The notes beneath the pieces were generated by a model that saw only the letters and a program-made list of their open reading frames with translations, ran no database searches and was not told the DNA's origin. A stretch of DNA of 8,524 nt from contig CANFNO010000087.1 in NCBI GenBank assembly GCA_947447845.1, positions 1-8,524 of the forward strand, given 5' to 3'. Position numbers and translations under genes: made by a program. This DNA comes from Burkholderiales bacterium. GTDB lineage: Bacteria; Pseudomonadota; Gammaproteobacteria; Burkholderiales; Burkholderiaceae. Below are positions 1 through 6,745 of the stretch, piece after piece (within the stretch, counting starts at the first letter, position 1; each line of letters starts with the position of its first letter).

Positions 1-237
1 AAGGCGCTGGACGATGCGTCCAATACCTATTTCGGCGCGCCTTGCGGCTATGTGGGTCAAGGCGGGACCATTCCGCTCATGAATATGCTGTCCAAAGGTT
101 TCCCCAAGGCGCAGATGATGGTTTGTGGCGTGCTCGGCCCAAAAAGCAACGCCCATGGTCCCAATGAGTTTTTGCATGTGCCCTATGCCAAGAAGCTCAC
201 TGCGGCGGTGGCACAGGTTATCGCCCAGTGCCCCTGA
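1..237 (+). CDS. M20-family metallopeptidase (dipeptidase/carnosinase-like), C-terminal fragment
   Basis: This is the last 78 codons of a gene entering from the left edge, open in frame from base 1 to TGA at 235-237. The visible part has the C-terminal signature of bacterial M20 zinc peptidases: GGTIP (about bases 61-75), a GVLGP turn, then SNAHGPNE. In this family the His of the last motif (CAT at 154-156) is a metal ligand supplied by the end of the catalytic domain, and the Asn-Glu after it lies in the substrate pocket. Members hydrolyse dipeptides or N-acyl amino acids in the cytoplasm. The rest of the catalytic domain and the dimerisation domain lie outside the window, so substrate class cannot be judged. 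The hydrolase gene starts 23 nt downstream on the same strand, suggesting co-transcription. The family call is firm; the exact enzyme is not. Confidence 0.85.
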   Translation, partial: KALDDASNTYFGAPCGYVGQGGTIPLMNMLSKGFPKAQMMVCGVLGPKSNAHGPNEFLHVPYAKKLTAAVAQVIAQCP

Positions 238-260
238 GCAATCTTTTCTAGTGCCCCCGC

Positions 261-1103
261 TTGATCACCGAGTCCACGCTTTCCAGCTTTATCAACAGTG
301 ACGGCCAGACACTGGCTGTGCAGGATTGGCTGCCCACGCGTGGTGAACCCGTGCGCGGACTGGTACTGGTCGTGCACGGTCTGGGCGAGCATGCCGGTCG
401 CTACGACGCGCTGGCTAACCGGCTCAATGCCTGGGGCTTTGCCGTGCGTGGCTATGACCAGCTGGGCCATGGTGACTCTGCAGGTGTTCGTGGCGGACTG
501 CCCACAGACACCAGACTGTTGGAAGACTTGGCTGATGTGGTGGATGACACGCGCAGCCGTATGGCAGCTGATGTTCCGCTTATTTTGCTGGGTCATAGCC
601 TGGGTGGACTGGTGGCGGCGCGCCTGGTTTCCTTGCAGATGCGCCGAGTCGATGCATTGGTGCTGTCCTCTCCCGCGCTGGATGCCGGGATGAACGCTTT
701 TCAGAAGTTGTTGGTCGCCGTGTTGTCGCGTTTAGCGCCCGATCTGCGTGTCGGCAATGGGTTGAACCCCAAATATTTGTCGCACGACCCCGAGGTGGTG
801 CGGGCTTACAAGGCCGACCGCTTGGTGCATGACCGCATCAGTGCACGCCTGGCACGCTTTATTGCCGATGCCGGCCCCGCAACCTTGGCTCTGGCCGCTG
901 GATGGACGGTTCCCACGCTTTTGTTGTATGCCGGAGATGACCATCTGGTAAATCCTGCAGGCAGCCGCCGCTTTGCCAAAGTTGCGCACAGGCAGGTGGT
1001 GGGCAGCGTGTGTTTTGAAGATCTGTATCACGAGATATTTAACGAGCGCGACGCAGCGCCTGTATTCAACACCTTGCGGCGCTGGTTAGACCAGCGTTTT
1101 TAA
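261..1103 (+). CDS. Alpha/beta hydrolase, monoacylglycerol lipase / lysophospholipase type
   Basis: A 280-residue serine hydrolase of the Hydrolase_4 (serine aminopeptidase S33-like) group, whose members cleave monoacylglycerols or lysophospholipids. The oxyanion-hole strand is LVLVVHGLGEHAGRY (residues 34-48). The nucleophile elbow GHSLGG places the catalytic Ser at 113. The acid is probably Asp227 in AGDDHLV, and the base is His257 in LYHEIFNE, so the triad is complete. There is no signal peptide or membrane segment, so it is probably cytosolic or loosely membrane-associated. The start is TTG: an in-frame TAG at 249-251 blocks any longer version, no ATG follows before the conserved N-terminus (STLSSF...DGQTLAV), and no clear Shine-Dalgarno precedes it. 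It follows the M20 gene by 23 nt, so translation may depend on ribosomes arriving from there. Its 3' end overlaps the convergent rsmE stop by 4 nt. Substrate is unknown. Confidence 0.88.
   Translation: MITESTLSSFINSDGQTLAVQDWLPTRGEPVRGLVLVVHGLGEHAGRYDALANRLNAWGFAVRGYDQLGHGDSAGVRGGLPTDTRLLEDLADVVDDTRSRMAADVPLILLGHSLGGLVAARLVSLQMRRVDALVLSSPALDAGMNAFQKLLVAVLSRLAPDLRVGNGLNPKYLSHDPEVVRAYKADRLVHDRISARLARFIADAGPATLALAAGWTVPTLLLYAGDDHLVNPAGSRRFAKVAHRQVVGSVCFEDLYHEIFNERDAAPVFNTLRRWLDQRF
1080..1101 (+). terminator. Intrinsic terminator inside the end of the hydrolase gene
   Basis: A perfect 7-bp stem, CGCTGGT (1080-1086) pairing with ACCAGCG (1090-1096), with the 3-nt loop TAG, is followed directly by five T (1097-1101). 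This is the classic rho-independent form for + strand transcription. The whole element lies within the last codons (R-W-L-D-Q-R-F) and stop of the hydrolase, so coding and termination share the same bases. It would keep hydrolase transcripts from reading antisense into rsmE. In the other direction the hairpin is not followed by a T-run, so it should not terminate rsmE. Confidence 0.75.
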
Positions 1104-1843
1104 ACCAGCTGCGCTAACGCGGTGAGCGCTGCCGTCTCGGAGCGAAGCACGCGCCCCCCTAGGCTTACAGGCGCAAAACCCGCCACGACAGCGGCGCTTT
1201 CTTCGCTGATGCTCAAACCGCCTTCCGGCCCCGACAGAAATAGCACACCGGTGGTGCCCAGCTCCACCATCCGTAGTGCCTGAGTGCCTTCGCGCAGGGA
1301 CAGCAGCAGGGCCTTGGGCGCGCCAGCAGCAGCCAGGTTCAAACTGCCCAACCATTGGCTGAGCGTCTTTATGCTGTGCACCGTGGGTACCCGGTTGCCT
1401 CCACACTGCTCGCAGGCCGAAATTGCCACACTCTGCCAGTGGTCGACTTTTTTGGTGGCGCGCTCGGCTACCAAGCGCAAAACGCTGCGTTCGGTCATCA
1501 AGGGCTGGATGCTGGTCACGCCGAGTTCAGCAGCCTTTTCCACCAGCCAGTCCATGCGCTCATTGGCAGGCATGCCAACCGCCAGATGCACCGCACGCAA
1601 CGCCTCACGTTCGACGGCTTGGTGCGTACCAATCTCCACCTGCACTTGGCTGCGCCCCATCAGCGTGACGCGCGCCTCGAACTCGCCGCCGGGGCTGGGA
1701 CCCTCCCAACCCGGGCCGTGGTTGAACAGCGTAATGGCGTCACCCGGTTGCAGGCGCAGCACCTGCACATGGCGGGCCGCCCCAGAGGGCAGGTCCAGCA
1801 CATCACCTGTACGCAGCAGCGCGGGGCAGAAAAAACGGGGCAT
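1100..1843 (-). CDS. rsmE: 16S rRNA (uracil-1498-N3)-methyltransferase RsmE
   Basis: A 247-residue SPOUT-class methyltransferase, typical length for the family, which uses S-adenosylmethionine to methylate N3 of U1498 in helix 44 of 16S rRNA on the assembled 30S subunit. The N-terminus MPRFF and HVQVLRLQPGD (residues 25-35) belong to the PUA-like RNA-binding domain. NERMDWLVEKAAELGV (94-109) and TERSV (117-121) open the catalytic domain. EQCGGNRVP (145-153), GPEGG (205-209) and LGGRVLRSETA (228-238) form the trefoil-knot cofactor site. The last motif normally reads LGPR; here the Pro is Gly. The ATG at 1843 matches the family N-terminus, although no good Shine-Dalgarno is visible. The gene lies 31 nt downstream of amgK on the same strand and is probably expressed with it. 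Its stop overlaps the convergent hydrolase stop. Confidence 0.95.
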   Translation of the reverse strand: MPRFFCPALLRTGDVLDLPSGAARHVQVLRLQPGDAITLFNHGPGWEGPSPGGEFEARVTLMGRSQVQVEIGTHQAVEREALRAVHLAVGMPANERMDWLVEKAAELGVTSIQPLMTERSVLRLVAERATKKVDHWQSVAISACEQCGGNRVPTVHSIKTLSQWLGSLNLAAAGAPKALLLSLREGTQALRMVELGTTGVLFLSGPEGGLSISEESAAVVAGFAPVSLGGRVLRSETAALTALAQLV

Positions 1844-1874
1844 GGCTTAGACAGTCAGAAAGTAGCGCGCGGAC

Positions 1875-2957
1875 CTAGAACTTACCGAAGACGAAGGCCG
1901 TGGGCACCTCGATGCCTTCGATCGCTTCCACCAGTCGTAGCAGAGGCTTGAGCGCCATATAGCGGCTGCACGTGGAACGGATGTAGTGGATAAAGCGAGG
2001 CGTGTCTTCCAGGTACTGCGGTTTGCCATCGCGCAGGGTGAGGCGCGCGAAGATGCCGGCAATCTTCAGGTGGCGTTGCAGACCCATCCATTCCACACCC
2101 TGGTAAAAAGTTCCGAAGTCATCGCCAACCGGCAGGCCAGCCTTGCGCGCCTTTTGCCAGTAGCGGATGGTCACATCCAGGCAGAACTCTTCGTCCCAGG
2201 TTAAAAATGCATCCCGCATCAGGCTGGCAATGTCGTAGGTGATGGGGCCATAGACCGCGTCCTGGAAATCCAGCAAGCCCAGGCCCTGGGGTGAGACCAT
2301 CAAGTTGCGCGGCATGAAGTCGCGGTGCACATAGACGCTGGGCCAGCTCAAGTTGTTTTCGATGATGCGTGCGAAGGCGTCTTCCAGTACTTTGGCTTGC
2401 TTGTCATCCAGAGTGACATTGCGATGCCGGACGATGTACCACTCTGGAAACAGATTCAGTTCGCGGCGCAACAAAGCCTCGTCGTAAGGCGGCAGCACAT
2501 CCGGCTTGGAGGCCAGTTGCCACTGAATCAGCATATCGGTCGCTTCCAGATACTGAGCTAGCGGCGGTTCCCCGCTTAAGTCCATGGCCTGCAGCATGGT
2601 CTGAGCGCCCAGGTCGGTCAAAAGCAGGAAGCCGTGGGTCTGTTCCCAGGCCAGCACTTCGGGCACGCGCAGCCCGGCCTGTTGCATTAACAGGTCCACT
2701 TGCACAAAAGGCTTGCAGTCTTCCTTGTCGGGAGGGGCATCCATGATGACCAGGCTGCCGCGGGCGCTTTCTACGCGCAGATAGCGCCGAAAGCTCGCAT
2801 CAGCCGAGGCCGGGCGCAGCGTGTCGGGTTGTAGCCCAAAGTCCGCCGGTAGGCTCGCTAGCCATTGGGTAAATCCGTTGTGCCGTCCAGGGTCGGACCA
2901 TTTAACCTGCGTGTTGTCGTCAGAAGTGCTTGTGGGGGCGTTGGATGGATTGCTCAT
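1875..2957 (-). CDS. amgK: N-acetylmuramate/N-acetylglucosamine 1-kinase (AmgK-like), aminoglycoside phosphotransferase fold
   Basis: A 360-residue kinase of the APH/choline-kinase fold. In Pseudomonas, AmgK phosphorylates the anomeric carbon of MurNAc and GlcNAc recovered from peptidoglycan. With MurU it feeds UDP-MurNAc synthesis around MurA, the route linked to intrinsic fosfomycin tolerance. Motifs include ASFRRYLRV (54-62), an N-lobe strand with MDAPPDKED (72-80), the hinge LLTDLG (112-117), the catalytic loop HRDFMPRN (His211, Asp213, Asn218) and the metal-binding LLDFQD (228-233). The first ~25 residues are polar, low in complexity and look like an unconserved extension. The ATG at 2957 is the only reasonable start seen, and the Shine-Dalgarno is poor. 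The position divergent from lptD matches Pseudomonas, which supports AmgK over a generic phosphotransferase. The usual partner murU is not next to it; rsmE follows instead. Sugar specificity cannot be read from sequence alone. Confidence 0.85.
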   Translation of the reverse strand: MSNPSNAPTSTSDDNTQVKWSDPGRHNGFTQWLASLPADFGLQPDTLRPASADASFRRYLRVESARGSLVIMDAPPDKEDCKPFVQVDLLMQQAGLRVPEVLAWEQTHGFLLLTDLGAQTMLQAMDLSGEPPLAQYLEATDMLIQWQLASKPDVLPPYDEALLRRELNLFPEWYIVRHRNVTLDDKQAKVLEDAFARIIENNLSWPSVYVHRDFMPRNLMVSPQGLGLLDFQDAVYGPITYDIASLMRDAFLTWDEEFCLDVTIRYWQKARKAGLPVGDDFGTFYQGVEWMGLQRHLKIAGIFARLTLRDGKPQYLEDTPRFIHYIRSTCSRYMALKPLLRLVEAIEGIEVPTAFVFGKF

Positions 2958-2968
2958 GGATAATCCAT
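2956..2968. repeat. 13-nt palindrome over the amgK start codon
   Basis: ATGGATAATCCAT is an inverted repeat with six-base arms around one central base. It lies in the 87-nt divergent spacer between amgK and lptD and includes two bases of the amgK start codon. As DNA it could be a small operator. As amgK mRNA it could fold only into a weak 5-bp hairpin with a 3-nt loop touching the start codon. No second copy was noticed in the window, and its length is within what chance can give. Confidence 0.35.
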
Positions 2969-3000
2969 TCTACAAAGCCCCCGTGCCGCGACTCTTTCAA
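2967..3000 (-). promoter_or_regulatory. Weak candidate promoter for amgK-rsmE
   Basis: Reading the minus strand, TAGAAT (2972 to 2967) matches five of six -10 consensus bases, and TTGAAA (3000 to 2995) resembles a -35 box. The 22-nt spacing between them is too long for a standard sigma-70 promoter. A start from this -10 would leave only a few bases ahead of the amgK ATG. It is listed because some promoter is expected in this divergent spacer. No convincing + strand promoter for lptD was found in the same spacer. Confidence 0.2.
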
Positions 3001-3044
3001 CGCCTTTTTTGCTTCCCACCCTGGCCACTGCGTCTCCTGCCCTC

Positions 3045-5429
3045 ATGCCTTTATTTGTGATCCGATCGGCCCCACTGAGAGCACTCCCCGTCATGCCGGC
3101 TTGTTTTGCCTTGAGCATCGGTTTGGGGAGCGTCGCAGCGCTTGCGCAGCAGGTTTCACCCAAAGAAGCTTTGGAAATCAGGCCCACATTCCAACTCACG
3201 GAAAAGCTCAGCCCGGAGCAGCGCCGCGAAGCGCCGGTTTTTCTGCAAGGTGATCGCGTATCCGGCCGGGCCGACCTGGAGACCGTCGTTGAGGGCGACG
3301 CCGTGATGCGCAAAGCGGACACCGTCATCCATGCCGACCGGTTGGAGTATTACCAGCCAAATGACGAGGCGCGGGCCAGCGGTCATGTGCGTATCAACCG
3401 CGCCGGCAATGTGTATGAAGGTCCCCTGGTGGAACTCAAGGTGGAAAGCTTCGAAGGCTTTTTTCAGCAGCCGAGTTACCACTTTGCGCAGAATGGCGCA
3501 CACGGGGAAGCCTCGCGCGCTGACTTTCTGGATGAAAGCCACACCGTGGTCTATGACGCAAGCTACACCACCTGCAGGCGTCTGCCTGGGCCGAGTTGGA
3601 TGCCGGATTGGGTGTTGCGCGCAGCCAGCATCTCGCTGGATAACGATGAAGAGGTCGGCGTGGCCAGCGGTGCTTACCTGAGCTTCAAAGGGGTGCCGAT
3701 TCTGCCGGTACCCGCAATCAGCTTTCCGCTGACAGAAAAGCGCAAGTCAGGCCTCTTGCCGCTGACCGCGGGTATCGACAACATCAGTGGCAGCACCCTG
3801 GCATTGCCCTACTACTGGAACATCGCGCCCAATCGGGATGCCACCATCACGCCCACACTAATGACGTCGCGTGGTGTGGAAGTGGGGGCTATTTACCGTT
3901 ACCTGGAGCCAGGCTACAGCGGCCGGGTATTTGCAGACAGCATGCCCGCAGACAAATTGCGAAATCTGGATCGATGGGGCTTTGCCTGGACGCATAACGG
4001 CACGTTCAATTCGGGACTGCCGAACGTAAACCCTGTTGCGCTCGCACTGAACATCAACCGGGTGAGTGATGACAACTACTGGCGCGACTTCAGCAGTTCA
4101 GAAGCGCTACTAACCCAGCGACTGCTACCGGGGGATGCGCTGGCCTCCTGGTCCAGCGGGCCGGTATCAGGCACGGTGCATATGCTGAAGTGGCAAGTAC
4201 TGCAGGATGTGGATTCGCCAATCACTCCCCCGTATGACCGCGTGCCGCAACTCACGGCACATCTGGGGCAAAGCAATGTCCAGGGCTTTGATTGGACTCT
4301 GGACGGCGATTTCACCCAGTTTGAAGCCGACCGAGCGCTGACGGGGCAACCCAACGCGCAACGCACCTTCGCGCTGGCACAGATCAGCCGTCCCTGGCTG
4401 GCACCAGAAGGCTTTTTCACCCCCAAGTTGCAACTGCATGCGACCGCCTACCAGTTCGATGCGCGGCTTGCCGACGGCAGCCAGTCGGCAAGCAGCGTGG
4501 TGCCGACATTCAGTCTCGACAGTGGCCTGGTGTTTGAGCGCAACAGCTCCCTTTTTGGACGCGAATTTGTGCAGACGCTGGAACCTCGGGCTTTCTATGT
4601 TTACACCCCGTATCGCAATCAGAGCATGCTGCCCAATTACGACACGGGCGCGGCTGACTTCAACTTCGCCAGCATTTATCTGGAAAACGCGTTTGTGGGT
4701 CACGACAAAATATCGGATAACAACCTGCTGACCATGGGCCTGACTACGCGTTTTCTGGATCCCGATACGGGCAACCAATATGCGCGTTTTGGTATCGCGC
4801 AACGTCTGCGTTTTGACCCGCAGCAGGTCACCATAAACACGGGCACCAACCCGGCCGAGTCCGGCCTGAGTGACGTGCTGCTTGGGGCAGAAGTAAATCT
4901 AAACGAGCGCTGGACCCTGGAATCCACAACCCAGTACAACCCACTGACGGACCAGTCGGTTCGTGCAACGGTAGGCGGGCGATTTAATCCCGGCAACTAC
5001 CGTGTCGTCAACGCTGCCTACCGCTTTCAGCGCAACGTGAGCGAGCAAATTGATGTCAGTTGGCAATGGCCGATTAACGACCTGTGGGGAGATAAGGGTC
5101 AGGAACTGGGCCGTGGCCGTGGCCAGGGTGATGGCCGCTACTACGCACTGGGCCGTTTGAATTACAGCCTTGATCAAAGCGCGTTGGTCGACACCCTTTT
5201 AGGTGTCGAGTACGATGCAGGTTGTTGGTTGGCCCGCATGGTGCTGGCCCGCACGCAAACCAGTACTTCCTCTGCAGTGCAGCGCTTGATATTCCAGTTG
5301 GAGTTTGTTGGATTCACCCGCATCGGCACGGCAGATCCCCGCGCAACCTTGACACAAAATATCTCGCGTTATCAGAATCTGCGCGATGCTGGTTCAGTCA
5401 GCACCAGTCGCTTCAGCAACTACGAATAG
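3045..5429 (+). CDS. lptD: LPS-assembly outer-membrane protein LptD
   Basis: LptD, with LptE, forms the outer-membrane translocon that takes LPS from the LptA bridge and inserts it in the outer leaflet. From the ATG at 3045 it has 794 residues, near the family norm. A signal peptide with an Arg-containing n-region and hydrophobic core probably ends at ALA|QQ (34/35). An LptA-like jellyroll (about 66-170) carries GDRVSGRADLETVVEGDAV and ADRLEYY. A long alternating-strand barrel domain follows, with conserved PYYWNIAPNRDATITP and YDAGCW near the end. Only two cysteines lie outside the signal peptide, Cys177 and Cys727. An upstream TTG (3009) would add 12 residues, and ATG 3093 would give a shorter signal peptide with a slightly better ribosome site; the start is therefore moderately certain. 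It is the first gene of the lptD-surA-rsmA operon and divergent from amgK. Confidence 0.96.
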   Translation: MPLFVIRSAPLRALPVMPACFALSIGLGSVAALAQQVSPKEALEIRPTFQLTEKLSPEQRREAPVFLQGDRVSGRADLETVVEGDAVMRKADTVIHADRLEYYQPNDEARASGHVRINRAGNVYEGPLVELKVESFEGFFQQPSYHFAQNGAHGEASRADFLDESHTVVYDASYTTCRRLPGPSWMPDWVLRAASISLDNDEEVGVASGAYLSFKGVPILPVPAISFPLTEKRKSGLLPLTAGIDNISGSTLALPYYWNIAPNRDATITPTLMTSRGVEVGAIYRYLEPGYSGRVFADSMPADKLRNLDRWGFAWTHNGTFNSGLPNVNPVALALNINRVSDDNYWRDFSSSEALLTQRLLPGDALASWSSGPVSGTVHMLKWQVLQDVDSPITPPYDRVPQLTAHLGQSNVQGFDWTLDGDFTQFEADRALTGQPNAQRTFALAQISRPWLAPEGFFTPKLQLHATAYQFDARLADGSQSASSVVPTFSLDSGLVFERNSSLFGREFVQTLEPRAFYVYTPYRNQSMLPNYDTGAADFNFASIYLENAFVGHDKISDNNLLTMGLTTRFLDPDTGNQYARFGIAQRLRFDPQQVTINTGTNPAESGLSDVLLGAEVNLNERWTLESTTQYNPLTDQSVRATVGGRFNPGNYRVVNAAYRFQRNVSEQIDVSWQWPINDLWGDKGQELGRGRGQGDGRYYALGRLNYSLDQSALVDTLLGVEYDAGCWLARMVLARTQTSTSSAVQRLIFQLEFVGFTRIGTADPRATLTQNISRYQNLRDAGSVSTSRFSNYE
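5109..5138 (+). repeat. Five degenerate GG-starting hexamers encoding Gly-X repeats in LptD
   Basis: Five in-frame hexamers (GGCCGT, GGCCGT, GGCCAG, GGTGAT, GGCCGC) encode five Gly-X pairs, with X being Arg, Arg, Gln, Asp and Arg. The segment lies between two predicted barrel strands (one ending in WPINDLWG, the next beginning RYYALGRLNYS), so it is likely a loop. The two identical units suggest replication slippage contributed to its length. Confidence 0.55.
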
Positions 5430-5435
5430 AACCCT

Positions 5436-6743
5436 ATGAAATTCCGTTTTTGGACCCTTGCGCTTGCCGTTTCGGCTGCCCTTCTGGCTATGCCGGTGCT
5501 GGCGCAAAAAACCCAGTCAGCAGACTTTGTAGTGGCGATTGTGAACTCCGAACCGATCACCAACAGTGAGGTGCAAGCAGCTGTTCAGCGTGTAACTGAG
5601 CAGATCAAGGCCCAGCGCCAGCCTCTGCCCGGCAACGAAGAATTGCGCCAAGGCGTACTGGAGCGGCTGATCAGCGACCGTGCCCAGCTTCAGGTGGCCG
5701 CCGAAACCGGCATCCGCATTGACGATGCCGCAGTTGACTTTGCCGAGCAAAATCTGGCGCGGCAGAACCAAATGGAGGTGGAAGATTTTCGCTTGCGAAT
5801 GGGCAAGGAAGGCATTCCTGTGGCCACACTGCGCACCCAGCTACGCGAGCAGTTGATCTTGACGCGCTTGCGCGAACGCGAAGTTGATGCACGCGTTCGA
5901 ATCAGTGACCAAGATGTGGAAAAGGCTTTGGCAGAGCAACAAGCCACCAATAGTGACCCCTTCGCACAGGAAATTAATCTGGCTCAACTGCTGGTAGCTG
6001 TCCCAGAAAAGGCCGATGACAAGCTGGTCTCGCAATTGCAGGCCCAGGCCCAGGCGCTGCTGGTGCGCATCCGGTCAGGAGAGGACTTCGTCACCTTGGT
6101 ACGGCAACATTCCGATGCCGATCGCAGCAAAGGTGGAGAGTTTGGCTTGCGCCGGGCAGACCGCTATCCGCCCACTTTTGTGCAAGCCACGCAAACCGTG
6201 GCCGTGGGTAGTGTGTCAGATCTGGTGCGCTCCGGTGCTGGATTCCACATCCTCAAGGTGCTGGAGCGTCGCGCACCCTCAGCCTTGGCCAAGTCGGTCG
6301 TACAAAGCCACGCCAACCATATATTGCTTCGCACCGGACCAGAGCTTTCGCAGACTGCAGCGCTGGCCAAACTGGCTGAGATTCGGCAGCGTATTACCTC
6401 AGGCAAGACAGACTTTGCCAGCGCTGCGCGTGAATTTTCGCAAGACGGCAGCGCCTCTCAGGGAGGCGACCTGGGTTGGGCCAGTCCAGGGATGTTTGTG
6501 CCCGAGTTCGAAGAGGTCATGAACCGACTCAACGATGGTCAGATTAGCAATCCTATGGTCTCGCGTTACGGCGTGCATCTTATTCAATTGGTGGAGCGCC
6601 GCAAAGTCGATATGAGCCCGCGCGAGGTGCGTGAACTCATACGCAACCAACTGCGCGAAGCAAAGCTGGATGCAGCCTATGCGACCTGGGTCCGTGATGT
6701 CCGCGAGCGTGCCTATGTGGAGCTGCGCGAGCCGCCGCAATAG
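5436..6743 (+). CDS. surA: Periplasmic chaperone / peptidyl-prolyl isomerase SurA
   Basis: SurA escorts unfolded outer-membrane barrels, LptD among them, across the periplasm to the BAM complex. The protein has 435 residues, the family norm. MKFRFW and a hydrophobic core make a Sec signal peptide, probably cleaved at VLA|QK (23/24). The SurA N-terminal chaperone domain runs from about 27 to 165 ([15 protein letters not shown] at 32-46). The first parvulin domain spans about 178-279, with [13 protein letters not shown] at 225-237. The second spans about 290-389, with [15 protein letters not shown] at 334-348 and [12 protein letters not shown] to its end. The C-terminal helix that packs on the N-domain closes the protein. 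It starts six bases after the lptD stop with no clear Shine-Dalgarno, which suggests translational coupling, and ends two bases before rsmA. The pairing with its own client LptD is conserved in many proteobacteria. Confidence 0.96.
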   Translation: MKFRFWTLALAVSAALLAMPVLAQKTQSADFVVAIVNSEPITNSEVQAAVQRVTEQIKAQRQPLPGNEELRQGVLERLISDRAQLQVAAETGIRIDDAAVDFAEQNLARQNQMEVEDFRLRMGKEGIPVATLRTQLREQLILTRLREREVDARVRISDQDVEKALAEQQATNSDPFAQEINLAQLLVAVPEKADDKLVSQLQAQAQALLVRIRSGEDFVTLVRQHSDADRSKGGEFGLRRADRYPPTFVQATQTVAVGSVSDLVRSGAGFHILKVLERRAPSALAKSVVQSHANHILLRTGPELSQTAALAKLAEIRQRITSGKTDFASAAREFSQDGSASQGGDLGWASPGMFVPEFEEVMNRLNDGQISNPMVSRYGVHLIQLVERRKVDMSPREVRELIRNQLREAKLDAAYATWVRDVRERAYVELREPPQ

Positions 6744-6745
6744 TT

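Noticed and set aside
227..257. 8-nt direct repeat AGTGCCCC flanking the M20-hydrolase junction
   Set aside because: It is short, C-rich and lies partly in coding sequence; there is no sign of an insertion or target-site duplication between the copies.
1284..1951. Long open frames on the + strand opposite rsmE and the end of amgK (188 and 198 codons)
   Set aside because: They are antisense to a clear RsmE gene, have compositions typical of GC-rich shadow frames, and contain no recognisable domain.
2954..3328. 124-codon minus-strand open frame overlapping the amgK start and antisense to lptD
   Set aside because: It mirrors the LptD signal peptide and N-domain. Its only notable part is the last four codons, treated as a possible upstream ORF.
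4167..4802. 211-codon minus-strand open frame inside lptD
   Set aside because: It lies wholly within the conserved LptD barrel on the opposite strand, with no ribosome site and no family resemblance.
6039..6056. Triple CAGGCC/CAGGCG repeat in surA
   Set aside because: It encodes Gln-Ala pairs in a helix of the first parvulin domain and is ordinary codon-level repetition.
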